Under the pieces are notes generated by a model. It was not told the origin of the DNA. It was given only the letters and a program-made list of their open reading frames with translations, and did no database searches. The position numbers were made by a program, and so were the translations under genes. A DNA stretch of 64,000 bases, taken from positions 124,001 to 188,000 of the forward strand of contig NZ_FMAD01000010.1 of the NCBI RefSeq assembly GCF_900094595.1. Direction: 5' to 3'. This document shows positions 29,304 through 38,416 of this stretch, piece by piece (the stretch's first letter is position 1; each line of letters starts with the position of its first letter). Source of the DNA: Cupriavidus alkaliphilus. GTDB lineage: Bacteria; Pseudomonadota; Gammaproteobacteria; Burkholderiales; Burkholderiaceae.

Positions 29304-30290
29304 TTACTGCTGAATCCCCGCCGTCTGCACGATGGTGCGATAGCGCCCGGTCTCGCGCTTGATAAAGCTGCCGAACTGCGCCGGGTTGGCGGGCGCCACT
29401 TCCACGCCGGCCTCGGCCAGCTTCTTCTTCACGTCCGGCATGGCCAGCACGGCCTGCATCTCGGTGTTGAGCCGCTCGACCACCGGCCTGGGCAGACTGG
29501 CCGGGCCCATCAGGCCGAACCACACGCCCATGTCCACGCCCTTGAGTGCGGGCGTCTCGGCCAGCGCGGGCACGTTCGGCGCCACCGGCGAGCGTTTGGC
29601 GCCGGTCACGCCGTAGGCCTGCACGCGGTTGGCCTGGATATGCGGCAGCGCCGACGACAGCACCATCACCGCCAGGTCGATCTGTCCGCCGAGCAGGTCG
29701 GTGGCCATGGCCGACGCGCCCTTGTACGGCACGTGCGTGATCTCGACCTTGCCCTGCTGCTTGATCAGCTCGCCCGCCAGGTTCAGCGGCGTGCCGACGC
29801 CGGACGAGGCATACGACAGCTTGCCGGGCTGGGCCTTGGCCAGCGTGATCAGTTCCGCCGCGTTCTTCGCCGGCAGGCCGGGCTTGCCGACCAGCACCAT
29901 CGGCTGGGTGCCGACAAAGGTCACCGGCGCCAGGTCCTTCTCGCCGTCATAGCGTACCGCCGGGTTGGTCAGGCGCGCGATCGACACCTCGCTGCCCGAG
30001 CCCATCAGCAGCGTGTAGCCATCGGCTTCGGCCTTGACCACCTTGGCTGCGCCGATGGTGCCGCCGGCACCACCCAGGTTTTCGATCACCACGCTCTGGC
30101 CCAGGCGCTTGCCCAGCTCCGGCGCGATGGTGCGGGCCACCAGGTCGACGCTGCCGCCGGCGGTGTAGCCCACCACCAGCGTGATCGGCTTGGTGGGCCA
30201 GGCGGCGGTGGCGGCGCCGGCATTGGAAACGGCGCCGGCGGATGCGGCAATGCAAAGTGCGGCAGCGGCCGCGCGCAGGGTGGTCTTCAT
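29304..30290 (-). CDS. Bug/TctC-family periplasmic solute-binding protein
   Basis: The 328-aa product has a Sec signal peptide (KTTLRAAAAALCIAASAGA) and starts its mature part AWPTKPITLVVGYTAGGSVD, the N-terminal strand and loop of Bug proteins. These bind dicarboxylates, nicotinate or similar acids, for tripartite TctABC transport or for sensing. No tctA or tctB gene is next to it, so it is one of the many orphan Bug proteins typical of Cupriavidus and Bordetella. The ATG at 30290 was chosen at the signal peptide. A LysR gene lies just upstream on the same strand. Confidence 0.92.
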   Translation of the reverse strand: MKTTLRAAAAALCIAASAGAVSNAGAATAAWPTKPITLVVGYTAGGSVDLVARTIAPELGKRLGQSVVIENLGGAGGTIGAAKVVKAEADGYTLLMGSGSEVSIARLTNPAVRYDGEKDLAPVTFVGTQPMVLVGKPGLPAKNAAELITLAKAQPGKLSYASSGVGTPLNLAGELIKQQGKVEITHVPYKGASAMATDLLGGQIDLAVMVLSSALPHIQANRVQAYGVTGAKRSPVAPNVPALAETPALKGVDMGVWFGLMGPASLPRPVVERLNTEMQAVLAMPDVKKKLAEAGVEVAPANPAQFGSFIKRETGRYRTIVQTAGIQQ

Positions 30291-30409
30291 GGTCTTGGCT
30301 CCAGGTCCCGGAATCATAGTTGTGGAGCGATGGTAGAAGCGCGGCACCGGGCCCGCCGTGCGGCTTTGGCAACCGCGGTTGCCAATTCGGCAAGGGGCGC
30401 CGGCGCGCC

Positions 30410-31378
30410 TCAGCGCGGCGCCTGCACCGCCGCCTGCCAGAAGGCCTCGGCCAGCGCACGCATCGGCGCACGCGGGCGGTACAGGCGGATGTCGAGCGCC
30501 AGGTCGCCGCCGCCGGCACCTCCGTCGTCGCCGCGCGGGGCGGCGATGGCGCGCACCAGCCGGCCGTCGCGCAGGTCGTCGGCAATCAGCCGCGCCGGCA
30601 GCCAGGCCAGGCCCATGCGCTGGCGCACCATCTCATGCACCGACTCGGCAAAGTCGCTGACCGCGATCACGTCGAGGCGCGGCGCCAGCTTGCGGCGCGC
30701 GATCTCCTGGTTGACCATGCGGCCCAGCGTCAGGGTCTCGGCGTAGGCGATCATCGGCACCGGCCTGGCCGCGGTCTTGCCCGTGACCTTTCCCGTCCCC
30801 AGCCGGTGCAGCGGCGCGCCGCGCGCATCGGCGGCGCTGACGCACACCAGCCGCTCCACGCCGGCCAGGTGGAACTGGTAGCGCGCGTCGTCCAGCATCA
30901 CCGGCAGGTCGGGCGGGCTGTAGCACAGCAGGAAATCGGCATCGCCCTCGGCGAACATCGCCAGCGCGTCGTGCATCGGGAAGGTGGACAGGCGGGTGCG
31001 GAAGCCGGCCGCGGCGGGGTCATGGCGCAGCGCCTCGCGCAAGCCCGCCAGCCAGGCCGGCACCATCGAGCGCGCCAGCGTCTTGCCGGTGGCGATGGTG
31101 ACGGTACTGGCGTCGGCGCGGTGCGCGGCGCGCAGCGCCAGGCGCGTGTCGTCGAGCGTGCGCAGCGCGCTCTGCGCGGCTTCCAGGAACTGGCGCCCCT
31201 CGGCGGTCAGGCGCACCGGGAAGGCGCTGCGGTCGATCAGCGGCGCGCCGGCCCAGACTTCCAGCGCCTGCATGCGCCGGCCAAAGGCGGGCGGGGTCAC
31301 GTTGCGCAGTTCGGCGGCGCGCGCGAGGCTGCCGGCCTGTGCCAGGCAGACGAAGTCTTCGAGCCAGCGGATATGCAT
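30410..31378 (-). CDS. LysR-family transcriptional regulator
   Basis: The 322-aa protein has the LysR winged helix (MHIRWLEDFVCLAQAGSLARAAELRNVTPPAFGRRM) and a two-lobed effector domain from about residue 90. It lies 119 bp upstream of the Bug gene and reads in the same direction, and next to the divergent MerR-type gene. LysR proteins in this position commonly control the neighbouring Bug gene, but the effector is unknown. Confidence 0.92.
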   Translation of the reverse strand: MHIRWLEDFVCLAQAGSLARAAELRNVTPPAFGRRMQALEVWAGAPLIDRSAFPVRLTAEGRQFLEAAQSALRTLDDTRLALRAAHRADASTVTIATGKTLARSMVPAWLAGLREALRHDPAAAGFRTRLSTFPMHDALAMFAEGDADFLLCYSPPDLPVMLDDARYQFHLAGVERLVCVSAADARGAPLHRLGTGKVTGKTAARPVPMIAYAETLTLGRMVNQEIARRKLAPRLDVIAVSDFAESVHEMVRQRMGLAWLPARLIADDLRDGRLVRAIAAPRGDDGGAGGGDLALDIRLYRPRAPMRALAEAFWQAAVQAPR

Positions 31379-31472
31379 GGGAAGCGGACGGTCGCGGTGG
31401 GGGCAATGCCTGCATTATCGGCAAAACCCGCCGCCACTTTGCCTGCCGCGTTCCTCGGTTAGAATTTTTGGC

Positions 31473-32309
31473 ATGACACTGACCCGGCGCCGCCAACCTT
31501 CGCCTCCTTCCCGCCCGGCGTCCGCAGCATCCGGACCGCCGCCCGCCCCGGAATACACCATCGACGAACTGGCGCGCGTGGCCGGCACCACGGTGCGCAA
31601 CGTGCGCTCGTACCAGGACCGCGGCCTGATCGACCCGCCGCAGCGGCGCGGGCGCGTGGGCATCTACACGCAGGCGCACCTGGGGCGGCTCAAGCTGATT
31701 CACCACTTGCTGGCGCGCGGCTACACGCTGGCCAATATCACCGAGCTGCTCAAGGCCATCGTCGAAGGACACGACCTGCGCTCGATCCTGGGGCTGGAGA
31801 CGGCCATCAGCAGCCCGTGGACCAACGAAACGCCGCGCCACTATTCCTACCTGGCGCTGGCGCGGCTGTTCGGCCGGGCGATCTCGCGCCCGGCGCTGGC
31901 CAAGGCGATCTCATTGGGCCTGCTGGAACCGGACGGGCTGGGATACCTGGCGCGCAGCCCGCGCGCGCTGGCCGCGGGCGCCGAAATCGCCCACGCGGGC
32001 TTTGCGCTGGAAGACGTGCTGGAGATCATCGCGCAGTCGCGCGCGCATTTCCAGGCGGTTTCAGACCAGATCGTCGCCACCGTGGTGCGCGAGCTGGACC
32101 GCTTCGGCGAAGGCAAGCTGCCGCCGCCACAGGACGTGCCGCGGCTGGTCGACATCCTGTGGCGCATCCGCCCGCTGGCGCTGGTGATGGCCGAGACGGA
32201 AATGATGCGGGCGCTGGAGATCTCGGCCAACAAGTACCTGGGCGACCGGGTGGCGGCGATCATCGAGCATCTGCATGATGACGAGGGTGGGGGGCCCGCA
32301 AAGCCCTAG
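31473..32309 (+). CDS. MerR-family transcriptional regulator
   Basis: The 278-aa product has a 28-residue Pro-rich start and then a MerR helix-turn-helix (YTIDELARVAGTTVRNVRSYQDRGLIDPP, residues 28-56) with its second wing helix. The long C-terminal domain (about 110-278) is helical and has no metal-binding cysteines, so it is not a metal sensor. It reads divergently from LysR with 94 bp between them. Target genes are unknown. Confidence 0.88.
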   Translation: MTLTRRRQPSPPSRPASAASGPPPAPEYTIDELARVAGTTVRNVRSYQDRGLIDPPQRRGRVGIYTQAHLGRLKLIHHLLARGYTLANITELLKAIVEGHDLRSILGLETAISSPWTNETPRHYSYLALARLFGRAISRPALAKAISLGLLEPDGLGYLARSPRALAAGAEIAHAGFALEDVLEIIAQSRAHFQAVSDQIVATVVRELDRFGEGKLPPPQDVPRLVDILWRIRPLALVMAETEMMRALEISANKYLGDRVAAIIEHLHDDEGGGPAKP

Positions 32310-32361
32310 CAAGCCACGGCTTTGCGGATTGCCTCAGCCCTTGCCGACCTCTCCCCCGCGC

Positions 32362-32526
32362 CTATAGCGCAACCATGTCGAAATCCGCTTTCGCCATGCC
32401 GCAGTCCGGGCAGCTCCATTCCGGCGGGACCGCGCCCCACGGTGTGCCGGGCGCGATGCCGTGCTCGGGCATGCCGAGCGCTTCTTCATAGACGAACCCA
32501 CAGATTTGGCACTGCCAGATGGTCAT
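32362..32526 (-). CDS. rubA: rubredoxin
   Basis: A 54-aa rubredoxin too short for ordinary ORF cut-offs: MTIWQCQICGFVYEEALG with the first C-x2-C pair, then W-S-C-P-D-C-G with the second. The four Cys bind one iron for electron transfer. Its ATG overlaps the stop of the ferritin-like hydrolase gene by 4 bp, so it is the last gene of the coupled monooxygenase operon and probably supplies electrons to an oxygenase of that operon. Confidence 0.95.
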   Translation of the reverse strand: MTIWQCQICGFVYEEALGMPEHGIAPGTPWGAVPPEWSCPDCGMAKADFDMVAL

Positions 32527-33401
32527 GCCGTCCTCCCCCGCAGCGAAGGTGCCCGGGTGGAGACGCCGGCGGCGCGCGCGGTGTCTTCGATCTCCCGGAC
32601 CAGCGGATCGATGCGGGCCAGCTCGGCGCGGTTATCGTCGTCCCACGGATGGAAGCCGGGACGGAAGTAGCTGAGCCACTCCGGAATCATGCGCGGCAGC
32701 GCCCCGGGCGACGCCCACAGGAAGCGCAGCGCGGTGCCAAACCCGCGCAGCTTGTTGCGGCAGCCCTTGTCGCCCATCACCAGCGCGATATGGAACACGA
32801 ACACCATGGCCCAGAACGTCACCGTGGTGGTCAGCATGGTGAAGGTGCGCACGAAATAGCGATACGGGCCGGGCTTCATCACGGTGTTCCAGACGTCGTA
32901 GGCCACCGCCTTGTGCTCGGTTTCCTCCAGCGCGTGCCAGGTCCACACCTGCCGGTACCCGGCCTGCGAGGCTGCGCCCAGGTGGCGCACGTCTTTCAGC
33001 ACGCCGCCGGCCAGCATCGCCGTGTAGTGCTCCAGCGCGATGGTATGCGCCAGCTGCCATGACTTGGGCAGGATCTTGCGCAGCAGGTCGAGCAGGATCC
33101 AGACCGCGCGGTCCAGCGCCGCGGCGGGCAGGCCGGCGTCTTCCATCAGCCGGTTATAAAGGATGTGCTCGCGCGTATGCATCGCCTCCTGGCCGATAAA
33201 GCCGGCGATGGCGCGGCTGAGCTCGGGGTCCTTCACCTGGTCGCGGTAGTTGCGCACGCTGTCCATGAAGAAGCGCTCGCCGGCCGGGAAGAAGATCGAC
33301 AGCGTGTTGAGGAAATGGGTGACGTGACGGCCCCGTTCGTGCCAGTCGCTGATGCGCTCCGGCGGCAGGTGGGGATGCACGTCGCGGCGGACTGGCATCA
33401 T
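32523..33401 (-). CDS. ferritin-like metal-dependent hydrolase family protein (PF10118-like)
   Basis: The 292-aa helical protein has three Glu/His clusters: GQEAMHTREH, IALEHYTAML and WHALEETEHKAVAYD. They are spaced like the ligands of a carboxylate-bridged di-iron centre. The family is labelled predicted metal-dependent hydrolase, but the ligand pattern and the partner rubredoxin fit a di-iron oxygenase or oxidase as well. A hydrophobic hairpin (TFWAMVFVFHIALVM) suggests membrane contact. It is coupled to rubredoxin by ATGA and follows the alpha/beta-hydrolase gene by 48 bp. The substrate is unknown. Confidence 0.85.
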   Translation of the reverse strand: MMPVRRDVHPHLPPERISDWHERGRHVTHFLNTLSIFFPAGERFFMDSVRNYRDQVKDPELSRAIAGFIGQEAMHTREHILYNRLMEDAGLPAAALDRAVWILLDLLRKILPKSWQLAHTIALEHYTAMLAGGVLKDVRHLGAASQAGYRQVWTWHALEETEHKAVAYDVWNTVMKPGPYRYFVRTFTMLTTTVTFWAMVFVFHIALVMGDKGCRNKLRGFGTALRFLWASPGALPRMIPEWLSYFRPGFHPWDDDNRAELARIDPLVREIEDTARAAGVSTRAPSLRGRTA

Positions 33402-33449
33402 GGCGGTCTCCTTGGGTGACAGCCGGCGCGCGCGGCGCCGGCGCGATTG

Positions 33450-34409
33450 TCAGTTGGCGAGAAATGGCAGCAGGTCTGCGGCCACGCGTGGCGGGTCTTC
33501 TTCCATCGGCACATGGCCCAGCCCCGCGTAGCGGCGCAGCTGCGCGCCGGGAATGCGCTCGGCGAAGGCCTGCGCGTGCGCGGGCGGGATCCAGCGGTCG
33601 CGCTCGCCCCACAGCACCAGCGTGGGCGCGCGTACGCTGCCGAGCAGGTGGGTGTCCAGCTGGGCAAAGTCGAGCCTGGGCACCATCTTGCCGACGGCCT
33701 CGCGGCTGCCTTCGGCATAGAAGAAGTCCACGTAGCGGCGGAAGGTGGCCTCGGGCACGCGCGAGGCATCGCCGTAGACGTCGCGCGTGGCGGCGCGGAT
33801 GATGAATTCGGGCAGCAGCCACGGCGCCGACCAGCGCACCGGCGCATGGCGGAACAGGTCGATATAGATCGGCAGCTTCATCGGGAAGCCGGCGGCATCG
33901 ATCAGCACCAGCTTGTCCACGGCACCCGGGCGCCGCACCGCGAGGTCCCACGCGATCAGCCCGCCCAGCGAATTGCCGATGACGCTGGCGCGGCGCACGT
34001 TCACCGCGGCCAGGAAGGCGTCGATGAAGTCGCGGTAGCGGTGCACGTCCATGGTCTCGATGCGCCCGCGCGCATCGCGCAGCGGCCCGGTCAGCCCGAA
34101 CGGGGCCAGGTCCAGCCGCAGCACGCGATAGCGTTGCGCCAGCGCCGGCACCAGCCCCTGCCACGTATGCAGCGACGCGCCGAAACCGTGGATCAGCACC
34201 AGGGTCTCGCCGTCGGCGGGGCCTTCATCGGTGTAGTGCACCATCGCATCGAGCACGCGCACCCAGCGCGAGGCCGGCAGCGCATGGCGCTGCGCCAGGG
34301 TCGCGCGCGACAGGCTGAACAGGCCCACGCGGCCCTGCCCGAACCAGCGCGTCAGCATGCCCGGCGGCGCCAGCAGCGCGGCGTCGGCTTCCATCGCCAG
34401 GCGGTTCAC
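33450..34409 (-). CDS. alpha/beta-fold hydrolase
   Basis: A 319-aa hydrolase with oxyanion motif IHGFGASLHTW, nucleophile elbow GNSLGG, Asp in LWGERDRWIPP and His in GLGHVPMEEDP. This is a complete Ser-Asp-His triad. The start is a GTG at 34409 with GGGAGAG upstream, and its GTGA overlaps the SDR stop by 4 bp. Beside a Baeyer-Villiger monooxygenase, it is a natural candidate for hydrolysing the ester or lactone product. An N-terminal segment of about 50 residues (LTRWFGQGRVGLFSL) precedes the core fold. Confidence 0.9.
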   Translation of the reverse strand: MNRLAMEADAALLAPPGMLTRWFGQGRVGLFSLSRATLAQRHALPASRWVRVLDAMVHYTDEGPADGETLVLIHGFGASLHTWQGLVPALAQRYRVLRLDLAPFGLTGPLRDARGRIETMDVHRYRDFIDAFLAAVNVRRASVIGNSLGGLIAWDLAVRRPGAVDKLVLIDAAGFPMKLPIYIDLFRHAPVRWSAPWLLPEFIIRAATRDVYGDASRVPEATFRRYVDFFYAEGSREAVGKMVPRLDFAQLDTHLLGSVRAPTLVLWGERDRWIPPAHAQAFAERIPGAQLRRYAGLGHVPMEEDPPRVAADLLPFLAN

Positions 34410-35296
34410 GGGCGCTCTCCCTGGCCCACCGAAGCGGGCTGCACCACGTTGCCGAGATCGCGCTTGCGGCGGGTCTCGCGCACCACCAGCGACTGGTAGG
34501 CGGCGGGCAGCAGCCGCGCCATGGCGTCGGCGGCATAGGCGTCGGGCCCGATCAGCACGCGCCGGCGGTTGCGCCGCACGCCTTCCAGGATCACGCGCGC
34601 GGCCTTGTCGGGCGAGGTGATGAAGAACTTCTCGAACTCGTCCTTGCCGTGCTGCGCGTCGCGCACCAGGAAGCCGTTGACGCTGGCCGAGACCCGGCTG
34701 GCCTGCGCGATATTGGTCTTGATGCCGCCGGGGTGCACGGTGGTGGCCGACACGCCGCAGTCCATCAGGTCCAGCTCCTGCCGCAGCGATTCGGTAAAGC
34801 CGCGCACCGCGTACTTGCTGGCGTTGTAGGCGCCCATGCCGGGCTGGGCAAAGATGCCGAAGATGCTCGAGGTATTGACCACGTGGCCATCGCCGCTGGC
34901 CTTCAGGTACGGCAGGAAAGCCTTGGTGCCGTAGACCACGCCCCAGAAGTTGATGCCGATGATCCATTCCAGGTCGTCGTAGCTCATGCCCTCGACCGTG
35001 CTGGACAACGCCACGCCGGCATTGTTGAAGATCAGGTTGATGCGGCCGTGCGTTTCGGCGGCGGCCGCGGCCCACGCATAGACCGCGGCGCGGTCGGCCA
35101 CGTCGACGCTGTGCTGCGTGATGCGGGCATGCGGTGCCGCCGCCATGGCCTGCGCCGCGGTCTGCGCCAGCCCGGCCTCGTTGCGATCCGACAGCGCCAG
35201 CTGGCAGCCCTCGCGCGCCAGCGCCAGCGCCAGTGCGCGGCCGATGCCCGAGCCGGCGCCGGTGATCGCGGCAACCTTGTTGCGGAAGTCCTTCAT
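34406..35296 (-). CDS. short-chain dehydrogenase/reductase
   Basis: The 296-aa SDR has the cofactor motif TGAGSGIG (residues 12-19), NNAG, and the catalytic Ser plus YNASK. FRNKVAAITG at the start fixes the ATG at 35296. A C-terminal extension past residue 240 is typical of SDRs in lipid clusters. It may oxidise an alcohol to the ketone used by the upstream monooxygenase, or act on the products. It is coupled to the hydrolase by GTGA and follows the monooxygenase by 61 bp. Confidence 0.92.
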   Translation of the reverse strand: MKDFRNKVAAITGAGSGIGRALALALAREGCQLALSDRNEAGLAQTAAQAMAAAPHARITQHSVDVADRAAVYAWAAAAAETHGRINLIFNNAGVALSSTVEGMSYDDLEWIIGINFWGVVYGTKAFLPYLKASGDGHVVNTSSIFGIFAQPGMGAYNASKYAVRGFTESLRQELDLMDCGVSATTVHPGGIKTNIAQASRVSASVNGFLVRDAQHGKDEFEKFFITSPDKAARVILEGVRRNRRRVLIGPDAYAADAMARLLPAAYQSLVVRETRRKRDLGNVVQPASVGQGERP

Positions 35297-35357
35297 GTCC
35301 GGTCTCCTTGCGGTGTGTGTCGTTGTTCTGGGTGTACGCAGGGGAAAGGCGCGTGCG

Positions 35358-36953
35358 TCATGCACCCGCGGCGCTGGCGATGTCCGCCGCCGGCTGCCGC
35401 GCGCCCTCGTCCGGCACCGCGCGGCGCACCGGGTACAGGTCGTAGTCGGTCATGCGGAAGCTGGCCGTGGCGCGGCGGAACTGCCAGGTGAAGCCCGGCC
35501 ACAGCGTGGTGTTGCGGCCGCTGCGCGGGTCGATGTACCAGCTGGCGCAGCCGCCGGCGGACCAGATCGCATGGCCCAGCCGCGCCTGCAGCCGTTGGTT
35601 GAAGCGGCGCTGCACCGGCTCGCGCACGTCCACTGCCTGCACGCCTTCGCGGCGCATCTGGCGCAGCGCGTCGGCGATATAGGCCACCTGCGACTCGATC
35701 ATGAACACCATCGAGCTGTGGCCCAGCCCGGTGTTGGGCCCGACCACGAAGAACAGGTTGGGAAAGCCCGACACCGTGGTGCCCAGGTAGGCCTGCGCGC
35801 CGTCGCGCCACGCATCGACCAGGTCGACGCCGCCGATGCCGGCGATCACGCCCCGCGGCAGCGGGTCGGTGGCGTGGAAGCCGGTGCCGAGGATGATGCA
35901 GTCCGCCGGCCGGCGCGTGCCGTCGCGCAGCACCACCGCGTCGCGCTCGACCCGCGCGATGCCGGTGGTGACCACGTCGACGTTGTCGCGCGTGAGCGCC
36001 GGGTAATAGTCGTTGGAGATCAGCACGCGCTTGCAGCCGATGGTGTAGTCCGGCGTCAGCGCCGCGCGCAGCGCCGGGTCGCGTACCTGCCGGGCCAGGT
36101 GGCGGCGCGCGACGCGCTCGACCACCTTCATGATCTTCGGATGCAGCACGAAGCCCAGCACGCGCGACTCCAGCATCCAGTAGATGCCGGTGCGCACCAG
36201 CGTCTGCGTGAACGGCAGGCGGCGGAACAGCCAGCGCTCGGCGGCGCTGACCTCGCGGTCGGGCTTGGGCATGATCCACGGCGGGGTGCGCTGGTACAGG
36301 TCCAGCTGCGCCACCTGCGGCGCGATCTGCGGCACGAACTGGATCGCGCTGGCGCCAGTGCCGATCACCGCCACGCGCTTGCCGCCCAGCGCATAGGCGT
36401 GGTTCCAGTGCTGCGAGTGGAAGCATTCGCCCTCGAACGTGTCCAGCCCCGGGATGTCGGGATACGACGGCCGGCTCAGCCCGCCCATGCCGGACACCAG
36501 CACGCGCGCCCGCACCACCTTGCCGTCGGCCATCTGCAGCCGCCACAGCTGCGCGGCCTCGTCCCAGGCGGCGTGGCGCAGCTCATGGTGCAGCCGCAGG
36601 TGCGGACGCAGGCCGAAGCGGTCGGTGCAGTCCTCCAGGTAGGCGCGGATTTCCGGCTGGGTGGAGAACATGCGCGACCAGTCCGGGTTGGGCGCAAAGG
36701 AGAAGGAATACAGGTGCGACTGCACGTCGCAGGCGCAGCCGGGGTAGTGGTTGTCGCGCCAGGTGCCGCCGACCGAGCCGGCTTTCTCGAACACAAGGAA
36801 GTCGTGCTCGCCCCGCTCGCGCAACCGGATCGCCATGCCCAGGCCGGCAAAGCCGCTGCCGATGATGGCGATGTCGGTGTGCTCGGGGGCAGGGGGTGCC
36901 TGTGGTGGCCACTGCGGCGACAACGCCGGCGGCAACTCCGCGGGTGCATTCAT
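35358..36953 (-). CDS. Baeyer-Villiger-type flavin monooxygenase
   Basis: This 531-aa enzyme has a FAD site GSGFAG (residues 32-37), the NADPH site GTGASA (198-203) and, between them, FEGECFHSQHW (173-183). The last motif agrees with the F-x-G-x3-H-x3-W fingerprint of Baeyer-Villiger monooxygenases. Such enzymes convert ketones to esters; close relatives include EthA, MymA and the long-chain alkane enzyme AlmA. It is the first gene of a five-gene operon with SDR, alpha/beta hydrolase, ferritin-like protein and rubredoxin. GAGGAG lies before the ATG. Ketone and lipid oxidation is inferred; the substrate is not. Confidence 0.9.
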   Translation of the reverse strand: MNAPAELPPALSPQWPPQAPPAPEHTDIAIIGSGFAGLGMAIRLRERGEHDFLVFEKAGSVGGTWRDNHYPGCACDVQSHLYSFSFAPNPDWSRMFSTQPEIRAYLEDCTDRFGLRPHLRLHHELRHAAWDEAAQLWRLQMADGKVVRARVLVSGMGGLSRPSYPDIPGLDTFEGECFHSQHWNHAYALGGKRVAVIGTGASAIQFVPQIAPQVAQLDLYQRTPPWIMPKPDREVSAAERWLFRRLPFTQTLVRTGIYWMLESRVLGFVLHPKIMKVVERVARRHLARQVRDPALRAALTPDYTIGCKRVLISNDYYPALTRDNVDVVTTGIARVERDAVVLRDGTRRPADCIILGTGFHATDPLPRGVIAGIGGVDLVDAWRDGAQAYLGTTVSGFPNLFFVVGPNTGLGHSSMVFMIESQVAYIADALRQMRREGVQAVDVREPVQRRFNQRLQARLGHAIWSAGGCASWYIDPRSGRNTTLWPGFTWQFRRATASFRMTDYDLYPVRRAVPDEGARQPAADIASAAGA

Positions 36954-36986
36954 GCGCGCTCCTCACTTTTACGACAGTGTTTATTG

Positions 36987-37004
36987 TGACATTGATGGAT
37001 GTCA
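36987..37004. promoter_or_regulatory. inverted repeat upstream of the monooxygenase operon
   Basis: TGACAT (36987-36992) and ATGTCA (36999-37004) are perfect 6-bp arms with a 6-bp spacer, 34 bp upstream of the monooxygenase ATG and inside its expected promoter. It could be an operator for the AraC-type or another regulator. Confidence 0.4.
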
Positions 37005-37211
37005 TCGTAGGAAGCGCGGCCGGGGTGGTCAATGCCGTGAATCGAAGGATGGTTCTAATTTTTGTGGTTTGCCAGCGGCGCCTGGCGCACATCAAACGGC
37101 GACAGAGGGCGGCAACGCCCTTTGCAAACGGCGACGGCCGAGTGCGTTTGAAACCGCAGGATTTTTTCCGGCCTTCGCCGATGACGAAGGCGTGTCCGCA
37201 ACAAACGGGCG

Positions 37212-38306
37212 CTAGGAAGCCCGGCCCTTGCGCCAGCCATGCGGCGTTTCACCGGTCCAGCGCTTGAACGCGTGGGTGAAGGCGCTCTGTTCGGAATAGC
37301 CGAGCCGCATCGCGCATTGCGCCAGGCTCAGGCCGGGTTCGGCCAGATACTGTTGGGCCAGCGCTTGCCGCACGTTATCCACAAGCTGTGAATAACTGAT
37401 GCCCTGCGCCTGCAGCCGCCGCTGCAGCGTGCGCACCGGCAGGCCCAGGTGCGCGGCGACGGCGGCGATCGGCACCTCGCCCTGCGGCAGCCGCGCGCGG
37501 ATGCAGGCACGCGCCTGCGCCAGTGCGTCGGCGCCCGCGGGCACGACCTGCTGCAGCTGGGTGTCGGCGATGCGGGTCATCTGCGCCTGCATGCCGGCAT
37601 CGGCCTGCAGCGAGGGCAGGTCCAGCAGGGCGCGGTCGATATGCATGGCATGGCGCGCGGCGTTGAAGACCACGGGACAGCCGAACACCTCGGCATGCAG
37701 ACGGGTGTCGGCGGGGGCGGCGTGCGGGAATTCGACCTGCGTCGCCACATGCTGGCTGCCGATCAGCCAGCGCGCGAACACCACCCACGTGGCCATATGC
37801 AGCTCATGCGCATGGCGCGACAGCGGCCCATGCCGCGCTTGCCACGTCATGCACGCAGCCTGCGGCGTTTCGATCAGGCGGGTGCCGCCGATGTCGTTGG
37901 CCAGCACTTCATAGCGGATGCCCTGCAGGATGGCGTCGCGCACCGTGGGCGTAGTCAGCACCACGTAGCCCATCTCGGCATAGTGGCGCGGCGCGAAGGC
38001 GGCGCCGGCGCGCAGGCCGACATCGGCATCGCCGGTGGCTTGCGCCAGCCAGTCCAGCAGCGCGAGATAGGCCGCGCCGGGAACGCGCGTGGCGGTCTGC
38101 GCCTGCGCCCCCGCGTCCAGCAACTCCGGCGGCACGCCGACGGCGCGCAGCTGCGCGGCCGGGGCAATGCCCTGGCGCTCGCCGTGGTCGAGCACGGCGC
38201 GAAGGTAGGCGAGCGAGACGGTGCCGGATGTGGTGCCGGCCTGCGTACCACCGGCACTGGCACCGCCATCGGGCGGAGTGGCGCGTGGCATCAAATCACC
38301 TGTCAT
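37212..38306 (-). CDS. AraC-family transcriptional regulator (OruR-like)
   Basis: The 364-aa product has an N-terminal arabinose-binding-like domain (about 30-220) containing RHYAEMGYVVLTTPTVRDAI. Its C-terminal AraC double helix-turn-helix includes VAAHLGLPVRTLQRRL and LAQCAMRLGYSEQSAFTHAFKRWTG. It lies between the monooxygenase operon downstream (258-bp gap) and the divergent GMC oxidoreductase genes (110-bp gap). Either could be its target, and both oxidise small organic molecules. Confidence 0.92.
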   Translation of the reverse strand: MTGDLMPRATPPDGGASAGGTQAGTTSGTVSLAYLRAVLDHGERQGIAPAAQLRAVGVPPELLDAGAQAQTATRVPGAAYLALLDWLAQATGDADVGLRAGAAFAPRHYAEMGYVVLTTPTVRDAILQGIRYEVLANDIGGTRLIETPQAACMTWQARHGPLSRHAHELHMATWVVFARWLIGSQHVATQVEFPHAAPADTRLHAEVFGCPVVFNAARHAMHIDRALLDLPSLQADAGMQAQMTRIADTQLQQVVPAGADALAQARACIRARLPQGEVPIAAVAAHLGLPVRTLQRRLQAQGISYSQLVDNVRQALAQQYLAEPGLSLAQCAMRLGYSEQSAFTHAFKRWTGETPHGWRKGRAS

Positions 38307-38416
38307 GCGGGATCAAGACCGGGCACCGATCTTTATCCAAACTCCGGCTAGCGTCAATGCGGGCCTGCCCGCCCGCACAGCACCGCGAAGACAAGAAACT
38401 GACGCAAGGAGACCCG

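Noticed and set aside
34649..36989. Long plus-strand frames opposite the SDR and monooxygenase genes
   Set aside because: Complementary to genes with clear cofactor motifs, with no motif of their own.
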